Assembly: GCA_946183145.1 (NCBI GenBank)
Contig: CAMGZM010000013.1
Coordinates: 1 to 61,292 of the forward strand
Source: an uncultured Fretibacterium sp.
GTDB lineage: Bacteria; Synergistota; Synergistia; Synergistales; Aminobacteriaceae
Length of the DNA: 61,292 bases
Reading direction: 5' to 3'
The stretch's first letter is position 1. Each line of letters begins with the position of its first letter. The notes under the pieces were generated by a model. It saw only the letters and a program-made list of their open reading frames with translations, searched no databases and had not been told where the DNA came from. The position numbers were made by a program, and so were the translations under genes. Positions 38,419 to 47,407 of this stretch are shown here, piece after piece.

Positions 38419-39645
38419 ATGGCGATTGATGACAAAAAATTTTTATCCCTCTGCGCGTCTGGGACTCTTGAAGAAGTTGTTACAGCTTTGAATGAAGGAG
38501 CTAATCCCAACGCTAAAGATATAGAGTGTATCACAGCATTAATGAAAGCGGCGCATCACAACAATGACTCAAGAATCATCACAGCACTTCTTGAAGCGGG
38601 AGCGGACATTCATGCAAGAAGCATTTACCGTATGACAGCTTTAGACTGGGCGGAAGGTGTTACGAAAACAGGCGGTCAAATTATGCTACTCCAGTCAGAA
38701 AGAGACAAACGACTCTCAATCCTCAAATCCGCAATACTCTCAATGAATGAGATTGATGATGACATTTTCACGGTCTTATGCCGTTACGCGGACTCGCAGG
38801 AAATAATTTCAGCGTTGAGGAAAGGAGCGAACATTAACGCAAGAGATATTTACGGCCAAAGCGTATTGATGTGGGCTTCATGCCATGAGAAAAGATTATG
38901 GCTGACAGAATTAATGCTCCGTGAAGGTGCTGACGTAAATTTGCGCGACAATTACGGACAAACCGCCCTGATGTATTGCGCTGCGAGCTGTGAGTCTCCC
39001 GTCATGCTTCACACTTTGGTTGATGCAGGAGCTGACATTAACGCGAGGGACGATGACGGAGTTACAGCCCTCATGATTTCGGCAAAACATAACGCGCCCG
39101 GAATAATTACGGCCATTCTTGACGCAGGAGCAGAGATTAACACGAGGGACAATAACAGAAGGACGGCAATATTTTACGCGGCTGAAAACGACAGCGCAGA
39201 GCCAGCAAGAATCATCACAGAGAGACTCACAAAGTCCGGGAAAAATATCCGAACTATAAGAGACTCTGAAGGCTTAACGGCTCTCATGTATGCTGCTGAG
39301 ACAAGCTCTGACCCAGAAATCATACGCATATTCATTGAGGCAGGCTCAGACGTAAACGCAAGGGACAAAGACGGAACGACCGCATTAATGTTAGCGGCGG
39401 CAAAAAACATAAGGCCGGAAATTCTGTACTCACTGATTGACGCAGGAGCAGACATTAACGCACAGAACAGCGCGGGAAATACAGCATTGATTCTCGCGGC
39501 AAAATTTCACATTTATCACGCAATTCTTGAAGGGAAGCTGCGAATCAAATCACAGAACTTGAAGATTTTGCTTGATGCAGGAGCTGATACGGCCATGAAG
39601 AACAGCGCGGGCTTGACGTTTGCGGATTATCTCAAAAAGTTTTAA
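38419..39645 (+). CDS. Ankyrin-repeat protein
   Basis: A 408-residue protein built of about ten ankyrin units of the type GADINARDxxGxTALMxAA, beginning near residue 12 and ending at the C-terminus. Units are unusually spaced (34-37 residues, with two insertions around 85-110 and 260-290). No signal peptide or membrane segment, so probably cytosolic. GGAGG ribosome site 10 bases upstream. Its stop overlaps rsmI's stop by 4 bases on the opposite strand. Bound partner unknown. Confidence 0.9.
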   Translation: MAIDDKKFLSLCASGTLEEVVTALNEGANPNAKDIECITALMKAAHHNNDSRIITALLEAGADIHARSIYRMTALDWAEGVTKTGGQIMLLQSERDKRLSILKSAILSMNEIDDDIFTVLCRYADSQEIISALRKGANINARDIYGQSVLMWASCHEKRLWLTELMLREGADVNLRDNYGQTALMYCAASCESPVMLHTLVDAGADINARDDDGVTALMISAKHNAPGIITAILDAGAEINTRDNNRRTAIFYAAENDSAEPARIITERLTKSGKNIRTIRDSEGLTALMYAAETSSDPEIIRIFIEAGSDVNARDKDGTTALMLAAAKNIRPEILYSLIDAGADINAQNSAGNTALILAAKFHIYHAILEGKLRIKSQNLKILLDAGADTAMKNSAGLTFADYLKKF

Positions 39646-40448
39646 CGCTGGGAGAGAATGAATCTTTTTGCCTCGTTAGGTGAGACTCCGTATTTACTCC
39701 CGATGATTTTCACGGTGTCTTTTACGCTCATTCCGTCATGAATCATTGAGAGTGCTTCTTCCTTCCACGAGGCATTAACGGAGTCTTCACAGCCCGAAAT
39801 CACAAGCACTAATTCACCCTTCACGCCCTCAGTAACACGCTCAAGAATCACGCTGAGAGTCCCACGTATTGATTCCTGATACACTTTGCTGATTTCACGG
39901 ACCAACGCCGAGTCCCTGTCGCCGAAAACCTGAATCATGTCGGCAATATCTTTCACGGCTTTGTGAGGTGAGATGTAGAAGCATAATGTTGCGGGGAAAT
40001 TCTTGACGGCCTCAAAGAGTCTCATTCGTTCCCCGTGTTTTTCCGGCGGGAATCCTATGAACATGAACGGCTGTGGACTCATTCCCGACAAAAGCACGGC
40101 AGGAATTACGGCATTCGGACCGGGCAGAACATCAACGCTCAATCCCTCATCAACAGCACGGCGCAACAATATCCATCCGGGATCAGAAATTCCCGGAGTC
40201 CCTGCGTCAGAAATCACCGCGACTTTGAGTCCTTCACGGAGTTTTGAGAGGAGAAACGGCAATTTTTCGTTCTCGTTGTGAATGTGAAATGATGTCAGCG
40301 GCTTGTGAATGCCGTAATGCGTGAGAAGTATTGATGAAGTCCTCGTGTCCTCGCAGGCTATAATGTCGGCCTCACGGAGAACACGAAGAGCTCGCAAAGT
40401 TATATCCTCAAGATTTCCGATTGGAGTCGGGACGAGAGTCAGAGGCAT
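39642..40448 (-). CDS. rsmI: 16S rRNA (cytidine(1402)-2'-O)-methyltransferase
   Basis: SAM-dependent tetrapyrrole-methylase-fold enzyme for C1402 in the 30S decoding centre. The 268-residue protein has LVPTPIGNLEDITLRALRVL (residues 4-23), ACEDTRTS, the SDAGTPGISDPG loop and LPGPNAVIPAVLLSGM. The C-terminal small domain is present (about 230-268). Its start overlaps the stop of the metallophosphoesterase gene by one base, so it is coupled. Confidence 0.96.
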   Translation of the reverse strand: MPLTLVPTPIGNLEDITLRALRVLREADIIACEDTRTSSILLTHYGIHKPLTSFHIHNENEKLPFLLSKLREGLKVAVISDAGTPGISDPGWILLRRAVDEGLSVDVLPGPNAVIPAVLLSGMSPQPFMFIGFPPEKHGERMRLFEAVKNFPATLCFYISPHKAVKDIADMIQVFGDRDSALVREISKVYQESIRGTLSVILERVTEGVKGELVLVISGCEDSVNASWKEEALSMIHDGMSVKDTVKIIGSKYGVSPNEAKRFILSQR

Positions 40449-41515
40449 TAATCTTCACGGACAATATCAATCACTGTAACTTCAGGAGGAACGAACAATC
40501 TCATCATGGCCTGGTTGAAGCCTGAACCGTTGCTGACGTAGACATATCCGCCAGCTTTCTTTGTGAGTCCCTGTGTGCTGTTTAGTGCCATGCTCTTGAA
40601 GTATCCTAAAGGCCAGAACTGCCCGCCGTGTGTATGTCCCGAAAGCATCAAGTCAAATCTTCCTTCTGCGTCAACAGGGAGTCCGGGTCTGTGCTTCAGT
40701 ACGAGAATGAAGCTGTCTTTGTCTTCGGGCTTCTCAAAAATTTTCAGCCATCCATACTTTATATCTTCCATTCCGATTAATGTTATTCCTGCGACTTCAC
40801 GGCGTTCATCAATCAGCAAATCATATCCGCATTCACGTATTATCCCTTCAACATCTTCATCAAGAATCAAATAGTGTTCGTGATTCCCGTTGACCGCAAA
40901 CGCTCCGTAACGCGTATTTTTCGCGGCCTCTTTCAACATTGCCATTTCTCGCGGCCTGTACGACATATCGCCGTCAATAACATCTCCGCCCAAAAGCAAT
41001 ATATCCGGCTTTGCTTCTTCCACAATATTCATGACTCTCTCAATGTGCGAGAACGTTGCGAGTCCTCCTATGTGAACGTCAACAAGAAATACGACTCTCA
41101 ATTTGTCGATGCCTTCAGGAAGTTTGCGGGTCGGGATTGTTACGTAACGGGGCTGAACGTTATACGCTTCCCACATGCTGTAACCTGTAATGCAGAGTGT
41201 GAGAACGAACGCGCATAAAGCCTTCTTTTTCGTGAAACCTTTGAAGCGCGTAAAAAGGTCAACAAGAAAAGTCATTCCGAACCAGTAAAGCAAGATGATA
41301 AATATCGTTTTGTTCAGAGCCTGTATTATCTCGTCAAAGTGAATCGGGAATATGTCATACTCTGCGTAATGGAAATCAAATCCCGCTGTGAACGCAAGAA
41401 CAATCCACAATACAAACGCAAGAAAGAGAAATTTCAGCAGCTTTTTCGGGACTCCTGCTTCAGCTAATTTCCTGAAAATGAATAACAATGCGCCTGACGC
41501 TAAAACCTCGTACAT
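40448..41515 (-). CDS. Membrane-anchored metallophosphoesterase (YkuE-like)
   Basis: Protein of 355 residues with about four membrane helices in the first 130 residues and a calcineurin-like phosphoesterase domain after that. Metal motifs: VFLVDVHIGG, LLGGDVIDGD, VNGNHEHY and LSGHTHGGQFWPLGY. The family includes YkuE/YaeI-type enzymes acting on lipid-linked substrates. A second member with the same layout is at 54618-55724. GAGGAG ribosome site. Specific substrate unknown. Confidence 0.88.
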   Translation of the reverse strand: MYEVLASGALLFIFRKLAEAGVPKKLLKFLFLAFVLWIVLAFTAGFDFHYAEYDIFPIHFDEIIQALNKTIFIILLYWFGMTFLVDLFTRFKGFTKKKALCAFVLTLCITGYSMWEAYNVQPRYVTIPTRKLPEGIDKLRVVFLVDVHIGGLATFSHIERVMNIVEEAKPDILLLGGDVIDGDMSYRPREMAMLKEAAKNTRYGAFAVNGNHEHYLILDEDVEGIIRECGYDLLIDERREVAGITLIGMEDIKYGWLKIFEKPEDKDSFILVLKHRPGLPVDAEGRFDLMLSGHTHGGQFWPLGYFKSMALNSTQGLTKKAGGYVYVSNGSGFNQAMMRLFVPPEVTVIDIVRED

Positions 41516-41533
41516 AAAGTTATCTCCTCATTT

Positions 41534-42268
41534 CTACAAATGCCCGTCAATCTCGTAAGCTCTCAAAATTTCGGGGGTGTAATTGTTACTCTCATCCCTA
41601 ACGAAAAGCGGAGGAAGAATATTCATACCCTCGCCGCCGTCTTTAACGCATTCGGATAAAAATACGCCGGAATTATAATTCATCTTAGGGTAAACAGGGC
41701 GCAATCTTTTCGGAATCATTCTGTGATTTCTCATTGCTGACAGGAAAGAGTCAAGCCGCAAACTTGTGAATATCGTGAAGAGTCTCCCTCTGCTTTTGAG
41801 GACTCTCCGTGAGAAATCTGCTACGTCATCAGGAGTGCAGGAGACTTCAAGACGTGCTTTTGTGCGCGAATCATCAGGGCTTTCACGTCCGGCCATGAGC
41901 GAGGAATACGGCGGATTCATCACAACAGCGTCAAATCTCCCTGAAGGCAGTAAACTTTTGTCGCGAATATCACCCGCAATGAATTTCACCTTGTCAGAAA
42001 GATTATTGTTATCCGCATTGAGTCCCGCAATCCGAATCAGTTCCGGCTGAATATCGACTCCCGTAACATGAACAGTCCTGTAACGCTGTGCGAGTATGAG
42101 AGATATTGCACCCGTTGCGCATCCTGCCTCTAAGATCTCGCGCATTCCCGAACGTATTTTCACCCACGCAGAAAGCAAAACCGTATCCATGTTCACACGC
42201 GGGCCGTTAAGGGGCTGAATCATTTTCACGCTTCCGAAAAGAACATCATCAAAAGTTGTCTCACACAT
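41534..42268 (-). CDS. tRNA1(Val) adenine-37 N6-methyltransferase-like protein
   Basis: SAM-dependent methyltransferase of the YfiC/TrmN6 group. Family start FDDVLFGSVKMIQPLNGPRVNMDTVLL, SAM motif ILEAGCATGAISLILAQ and the N6-adenine signature VVMNPPYSS (about 120-128). The start is set at ATG 42268 because the longer ORF would overlap smc further; with this choice the overlap with the smc stop is 8 bases. Length 244. Exact tRNA target is inferred from the family. Confidence 0.85.
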   Translation of the reverse strand: MCETTFDDVLFGSVKMIQPLNGPRVNMDTVLLSAWVKIRSGMREILEAGCATGAISLILAQRYRTVHVTGVDIQPELIRIAGLNADNNNLSDKVKFIAGDIRDKSLLPSGRFDAVVMNPPYSSLMAGRESPDDSRTKARLEVSCTPDDVADFSRRVLKSRGRLFTIFTSLRLDSFLSAMRNHRMIPKRLRPVYPKMNYNSGVFLSECVKDGGEGMNILPPLFVRDESNNYTPEILRAYEIDGHL

Positions 42269-45200
42269 AATTTTCCGGGTCAATGCCGACAACAGCAGAG
42301 AGTCCCGCCTCAATCATAGTTACGCCGTAAATCAGATCAGCACGTTCCATAGTCGCACGCCTGTGAGTCATCGCGATAATCTGAATCGTTTGCGAATATT
42401 CCCGCGCAAGCTCCGAAAAACGTATGAGATTGTATTCATCTAACGCCGCGTCAACCTCATCAAGTACCGCTAAAGAGCTTCCAGCCGCCTCAAGTGTCGC
42501 GAAAATCAGTGCTATTGATGTCAATGACTGTTCGCCGCCCGAAAGCTGAGAGATACTCTGCAACTTTTTCCCAGGAGGACGCGCAAAGATTTCGACTCCT
42601 TTGTCCCAGACTGAGTCGCCGTCCTGCAAAATCAATCTTGCCTCGCCCCCGCCGAATAATCTCACGAACAACTCATTGAAGCGCGAGTCGATCCGGGTCA
42701 TTGAGTCGGTGAATGAGTGTTCAACCTGTGAGTCTGTGTCGTCAATTAATGCTTTGAGTTCATCCGCTGATGTCTTCACGTCGTCAAGCTGATCCGTCAA
42801 GAAATCTATTCTTTCTGCTAATGACTGGTCTTCTGAGATTGAGCCGAGATTGTACGCGCCTAACGATTTAAGCTCGCGTTCAAGTTTGCGGAGTAATGAT
42901 GTCAGTTCGCGGCCTCCTTCTGTGTCGCGTGCCTCGTTCCTGTCGTAAGGATATTTTTCCTCCCAAAGGTCAATGAGCTGCGAGCATTCCGACTCGATGT
43001 GTGAGATTTTTGCGTCAGCCTGCGAGATATTTCCCTTCATGGCCGAAACGTTTTCAGACGAACGCGCAAATTTTTTCCGTAACATTTCGACTCTCATCAT
43101 TGCCCCGGCGAACTCGCTGTTATGCTTTGCTATTTCACGGCGCAACGTTAATTCCTCGCGGTAAATTCTCTTTTTGTCCTGCGACAACGTGAAAAGCTCC
43201 GTGCGGTTGATTCTCTCGGTTTCAATCCCTGAAGAAATTTCTGACTCAGCCCTGGCGATTCCCGCCGAAATTTTTGCGTGCTCAGAGTCTACACGCTCAT
43301 AAAGAGTCCGCGTAACATTAAGCCTCTCAGACAGCAAGCGAATCTCATTGCGTAACGGTGAAAGAAGAGAGTCAGAATCCTCACTCACAACATCAGGAAG
43401 ACCCGACAATTCAGCCTCAAGGGACTCAATTTTCCCGGCCATGTCATGAATCTCACGCGCTAATTTCTGCGAACGAGATTCGGACTCGGAATGTTCAGAT
43501 TTTACGCGCTCCAAGTTTTTGCTGACGGACTTTATGACCCGCGACTCCGTGTTAATCTCAGAAATCACATCTTGAAGCTCTGACTCTGACTCCTCTGCGC
43601 TGATTCTGATTCTGTGTTCTGACTCTGAAAGCTCCTCAAGTTTTCCGGTTAATTCTGAGATTTTCCGGCCCAGTTCGTCCGCTTTCTGGCGTGAAGTTAC
43701 AGCCCCTGATTTGTTCCGTGAAGCACCGCCCGTTATTGTCCCTCCTGTCGCAAAAATATCACCTTCAGCCGTAGCAATTGGGAACTTTGCGCCAGCCCTG
43801 ACGATTTCCGCGCCCGTCCTGTAATCACGAACAATCAGCAAATCGCCCATCATGTGAGAGATTGCGAGCCTCCATTCATCAGCGACATTCACGAGGTCAG
43901 CCGCCCAGCCTATAACGCCGTCAGAAAAAGCAAGCCGATAATCACGACTCCTTTCACGGCATCTTTCGAGAGCTAAATACGTTGCGCGCCCGGCCATGTG
44001 AGTTTTCAGGAACGTGATACCCTCTTGAGCTTCCTCCATTGTGTGGACGAGAAGCCAATACTGCCGGCCTCCTAAGAACGCCTCTACAGCCTCCGCGACA
44101 TCAGGCGATGAGCATGTGAAAACGTCAGCGGCGATTACGGGATTTGAGCGGATGAGATTCTTCTCTGCTGCCTGCAAAATTATTCGCACTGGTTCGGGAT
44201 AATTTCCTGTCATGATATGACTCATCTGTGATTCTGTGTGGGACAATTCGCGCCTTAACGCCTGAATCTGTGATGCCTTCTGCTGAAGTGAAAATGTCAG
44301 TTGCGTGTAGGTGTCTTCAAGTTTGCTTTTTCGTTCTGTGAGGAGGGATAAATTCTGCTGATGTGATTCGTTTTCTGCCTTCAGCGATTCGATTTCCTGA
44401 GACAATGACTCATGCTGTGATTCTGACGCTGTAATTTCTGACTCGCCGCGTGATTTTCTGAGCTTCAACTCTGCAATCTCATCAAGAATCTTTTTGCGCC
44501 GTGTGGTAATTCTCTGTGATTCTTTCTGCGACTGCCTGAAGATTTCCTCCTGCCGTGAAAATTCCTTCTGCTTTGCGTCAAGCTCAAGCCGTAAATTTTC
44601 GTGCTCGCTGTGAGTCCGTTCACGTTCCTGCGATAATGCTTCCTGCTGTATTCTGAGTGTGTCAAGCTCATCTGTGAGAGTTTTGCGGCGGGACTTTATG
44701 CCCTGCACTTGTGTTGAGAGCTGAAATGCTTTGCGCTGAATCGAATCTTTCTGCGAATTTAGACTCTCAAGCCGTGATGTCTGGTCGTGATTTTTCGGAC
44801 TGGCCTGTAATTTTCCCTCGTAATGTCTGAGTCCTGACTCCCATAATTTTTGCCATCTCTCTAAACTCTCAAGCCTCGAAAGCAGAATATGACGCTGTAA
44901 TTCAGAGTCTTCAAGCTCCTTTTCACATGCGTAACGCCTCACGAAATAATAATCATGCCGCAATATCTCTAAGCTGTCGATTATTCCCTGAGCGTTCACG
45001 GCTAATTCAACGTCTGATGAGATTTCCTGCCTCCGTGCGTCAAGCTCGTCAATGAGAGTCTGAATCCTGAGTGCTTCCGACTGTGCGTCATCGAGCCGCC
45101 TCAATGTGTCATCGCGTTTTTCCCGGTAACGTTCGATCCCGAAAAGTGAGTCGAGCTGCCTGCGTCTTTCTTTTGGGCGTTGATGTATTGTCTGTGAGAT

Positions 45201-45611
45201 TTCGCCCTGCCCGATTAGCGCGAATCCCTCGCCTTCAAGATTGAATCTCTGCTTTACGCTTGCGAGTTCCTGCAATAATATTCTTCTGCTGTCAAGAAAG
45301 AGTGATGAGCCGTCTTTCGTGAAGATTCGTCTGAGATTAGCGCGGTCATTATCGTTTGTGAGTCTGAGTGAGACTTCTGCTGAGATTGCCGGGGGAGATG
45401 AGCTGCTGCCCTGAAAAAGCAAGTCGCTCTGTCGTGTGATTCTGAGTCCTGATGCTGAACCTTCGCCGAGAATCCATTTCAGAGCGTCAAGGATGTTGCT
45501 TTTTCCTGAACCGTTAGGGCCTACGATGGCTGTGAAATTTTTTGAGAATGTGAAATCGCATTGAGTGCCGAAACTCTTGAAGCCTTTAAGCCTTAATGAT
45601 GATACGGGCAA
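42261..45611 (-). CDS. smc: Chromosome segregation protein SMC
   Basis: Coiled-coil ATPase of bacterial condensin, 1116 residues. Walker A is GPNGSGKSNILDAL (about 31-44). Two long coiled coils rich in Glu/Ser/Arg flank the hinge (about 480-620, VAEAVEAFLGGRQYWLLV and ATAEGDIFATGGTITGG). The C-terminal head has LSGGEQSLTSIALIFA and VLDEVDAALDEYN. The start is TTG behind GGAGG, and that site lies inside a hairpin that ends the upstream cassette. ScpA/ScpB genes are not in the window. A methyltransferase gene overlaps its end. Confidence 0.95.
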   Translation of the reverse strand: MPVSSLRLKGFKSFGTQCDFTFSKNFTAIVGPNGSGKSNILDALKWILGEGSASGLRITRQSDLLFQGSSSSPPAISAEVSLRLTNDNDRANLRRIFTKDGSSLFLDSRRILLQELASVKQRFNLEGEGFALIGQGEISQTIHQRPKERRRQLDSLFGIERYREKRDDTLRRLDDAQSEALRIQTLIDELDARRQEISSDVELAVNAQGIIDSLEILRHDYYFVRRYACEKELEDSELQRHILLSRLESLERWQKLWESGLRHYEGKLQASPKNHDQTSRLESLNSQKDSIQRKAFQLSTQVQGIKSRRKTLTDELDTLRIQQEALSQERERTHSEHENLRLELDAKQKEFSRQEEIFRQSQKESQRITTRRKKILDEIAELKLRKSRGESEITASESQHESLSQEIESLKAENESHQQNLSLLTERKSKLEDTYTQLTFSLQQKASQIQALRRELSHTESQMSHIMTGNYPEPVRIILQAAEKNLIRSNPVIAADVFTCSSPDVAEAVEAFLGGRQYWLLVHTMEEAQEGITFLKTHMAGRATYLALERCRERSRDYRLAFSDGVIGWAADLVNVADEWRLAISHMMGDLLIVRDYRTGAEIVRAGAKFPIATAEGDIFATGGTITGGASRNKSGAVTSRQKADELGRKISELTGKLEELSESEHRIRISAEESESELQDVISEINTESRVIKSVSKNLERVKSEHSESESRSQKLAREIHDMAGKIESLEAELSGLPDVVSEDSDSLLSPLRNEIRLLSERLNVTRTLYERVDSEHAKISAGIARAESEISSGIETERINRTELFTLSQDKKRIYREELTLRREIAKHNSEFAGAMMRVEMLRKKFARSSENVSAMKGNISQADAKISHIESECSQLIDLWEEKYPYDRNEARDTEGGRELTSLLRKLERELKSLGAYNLGSISEDQSLAERIDFLTDQLDDVKTSADELKALIDDTDSQVEHSFTDSMTRIDSRFNELFVRLFGGGEARLILQDGDSVWDKGVEIFARPPGKKLQSISQLSGGEQSLTSIALIFATLEAAGSSLAVLDEVDAALDEYNLIRFSELAREYSQTIQIIAMTHRRATMERADLIYGVTMIEAGLSAVVGIDPENYV

Positions 45612-45613
45612 AA

Positions 45614-45656
45614 TAAAAGCCTCCTTTCACGGGTAATATATCACATTAGGGAGGCC
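45614..45656 (-). terminator. Hairpin after cassette B, holding the smc ribosome site
   Basis: GCCTCC (minus strand, 45650-45655) pairs with GGAGGC (45619-45624), followed by TTTTATTTTG. The T-run fits a terminator for cassette B. The second arm is also the smc ribosome site, 8 bases before the TTG start, so folding would hide it. Confidence 0.65.
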
Positions 45657-45679
45657 GGTTGATTTCTGCACTGGTGATT

Positions 45680-45820
45680 CTAGTTGACTATGGGGAGTCT
45701 TGTTGCGTGTCCTGATGTGTCGCCGCTGTCGCCGCCGCTTGCTGTGATTACGTCCTCTGAGTCAAAACGTATGATTTCTGCTTCGGGTGCGCTGTAGATT
45801 TTCTTTGTGTCGTGTGTCAT
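45680..45820 (-). CDS. Cassette B small peptide with RFDSED core
   Basis: A 46-residue peptide reading MTHDTKKIYSAPEAEIIR, FDSEDVITASGGDSGDTS, GHATRLPIVN. Start ATG 45820 behind GAGAGGAG, 22 bases after the stop of the cassette B protein, the same gap and site as in cassette A. Nearly identical to the A peptide in its first 29 residues, with most changes in the Gly/Ser/Asp-rich middle. It is intact even though the upstream protein gene has a stop, which suggests the peptide is kept by selection or that decay is recent. Confidence 0.7.
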   Translation of the reverse strand: MTHDTKKIYSAPEAEIIRFDSEDVITASGGDSGDTSGHATRLPIVN

Positions 45821-45842
45821 TTTGTGTTCTCCTCTCTATGAG

Positions 45843-47099
45843 TTATTCTGTCAGTCCCTTGTACTTGCATGTTTCTGCGTAGTAATTGTAGAGTGCGATT
45901 ACTGCGTTCTTTAGGTGAGTCGCCCGCGTTTTCGCATTATCTACAGTTACAACGCTATTCGTGGTAGCTTTAATCTCCTCTTCAGTAAATAGCGTTTTTT
46001 TCATGTCATCCGTTAATGTCAAATTTTCAACATTAACAGTAGCGACGAAATCAAGCATACCCTTCACGTAGGACATCGGCGAAACTGTAACCGTGTAATT
46101 TGTGCCTGAGAGTGTTACGGGAATCGTGTACTTGTAGAACAGCTCATGCGCTGAAATGTCCGCGAACGTTATAGTATTCTCTGTTTGGTCGTGTATGTAC
46201 CCGTTGCCCCCGTTGCCGTCCCCGAGTGTGGCTTGTTCTGTCTCGTTCCATGTCCACGTAGTACCCCCGTTTGACTCTTCCGACTTCCACGCGCCTGTCC
46301 GGGTAATGTTTACGTTATCTGTAATCGATGCGCCTTCAGGAAGATTCACGACAAGACTCGTTTTTGACATAAGGTCGAGCGTGAACCCTAAATCTTTGAG
46401 AGCGGTACTTGCGTCAGTATTGTTATTGTCTGCGTAAGTTTTGGTGATACCGTAATCTTTAACAGCATTCGTAGCGTTTGTACTATCATCAAGCGTATTA
46501 TCTGATTGGGTTATTGTCGCATGATTAGCACTTTTGCAATCCGCGTTTGTCTCATTAAGTGTAGTCAGCGCGTAATGTCCGTAATCCTTGAGTGCCTTCG
46601 CAAGAGCTACAGTCTCTGTGCTGTATGACGTACCATTAGATGTAGTACCATCAAGTATGTTGAGGTACTCTTACACGGTGCAGCTATCAACTGTTCCTGT
46701 TTTGTCGCCGACTTTTATCGTTCCGATTATCGGGTCATTCATCTGCACAGAGGTTAATTCAACGAGAAACGCGTAAAGTGTAACCGCTGCCGCCCCTGTT
46801 TCCCCGCTTGGTGCATTGCCTTCCGTAAATTTTCCGTCCTTGATATAACCTGTGAGGCACTCATTCTTGTTGAATGTCCAGTTATTTGTTACTACGCCGT
46901 TAATGCTGAAAGTCGTTCCCGTTGTACTTGCGTCAGGGTTATCAAGCGCAACATAGAAGGCCATATTGAGACTCCCGTCAAGAATGAGCTGCTTCGCATA
47001 AACCTTGAACTCAACATCAGCGCACGCCGTACCAACAATGCTGCACGAAAAAACGTACGCGCAAACCATAAGCGCAATAAACCTGCAACGCTTAAACAT
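45843..47099 (-). pseudogene. Cassette B secreted protein interrupted by an in-frame TAA
   Basis: Start ATG 47099 (MFKRCRFIALMVCAYVFSCS) behind ACAGGAGG, with a signal peptide ending near CADV. The first beta domain reads LILDGSLNMAFYVAL and LVELTSVQMNDPI. At 46671-46673 a TAA stands in place of the residue that precedes EYLN (the A and C proteins read ADYLD and EDYLN). The same frame then runs open to 45843: KALKDYGHYA twice-like, FTLDLMSKTSLVVNLPEG, ISAHELFYKYTIPVTLSG, ALYNYYAE. Total about 418 codons with the stop. A one-base change would restore it. TAA rules out selenocysteine or pyrrolysine readthrough. Confidence 0.75.
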
Positions 47100-47141
47100 G
47101 ATTCTGTTACCTCCTGTAAAATTTTCTGGGATTGTCCGTGC

Positions 47142-47169
47142 ATCGTAACACATTCCAGTACGAAATGAA
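47142..47169 (-). promoter_or_regulatory. Promoter-leader of cassette B
   Basis: The minus strand has TACGAT (47142-47147) with TTCATT about 16 bases upstream, weaker than in cassettes A and C. The leader GATGC...ACAATCCC...AAAATTTTACAGGAGGTA matches the other two. Confidence 0.45.
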
Positions 47170-47210
47170 ACCTCCCTTCACGGCTTCTTGATCCCGATCG
47201 GGGAGGCCGT
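47165..47210 (-). terminator. Terminator after cassette C
   Basis: GGCCTCCC and GGGAGGTT pair on the minus strand with an inner hairpin, followed by TCATTTCG. It separates cassette C from B. Confidence 0.6.
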
Positions 47211-47226
47211 TTGTTTCGTGCTGAGT

Positions 47227-47376
47227 CTAGTAGAGCGGATTGCTTCCGGTGATGAACGGGAGTCTTGTTTCGTGTCCGCCGGTTGTGGCTGTGATTATGT
47301 CCTCGCTGTCGAAACGGATGATTTCTGCTTTGGGTGATTCGTATTTGCGCGCCTTGCTGTATTCTTTCTTCTGCAT
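47227..47376 (-). CDS. Cassette C small peptide with RFDSED core
   Basis: A 49-residue peptide starting at ATG 47376 behind AAGGAGG, 31 bases after the cassette C protein. It reads MQKKEYSKARKYESPKAE, IIRFDSEDIITATTGG, HETRLPFITGSNPLY. The core SPKAEIIRFDSEDIITA matches A and B, while the basic front and the tail after the LP pair differ. This is the most diverged of the three, and its partner protein is the only intact one. Confidence 0.7.
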   Translation of the reverse strand: MQKKEYSKARKYESPKAEIIRFDSEDIITATTGGHETRLPFITGSNPLY

Positions 47377-47407
47377 GAGTATATTTCCTCCTTAATTCGT
47401 GCGCTGA

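Noticed and set aside
46671-46673. Recoded stop (selenocysteine or pyrrolysine) in cassette B
   Set aside because: The codon is TAA, which neither system uses, and homologues show no special residue there.
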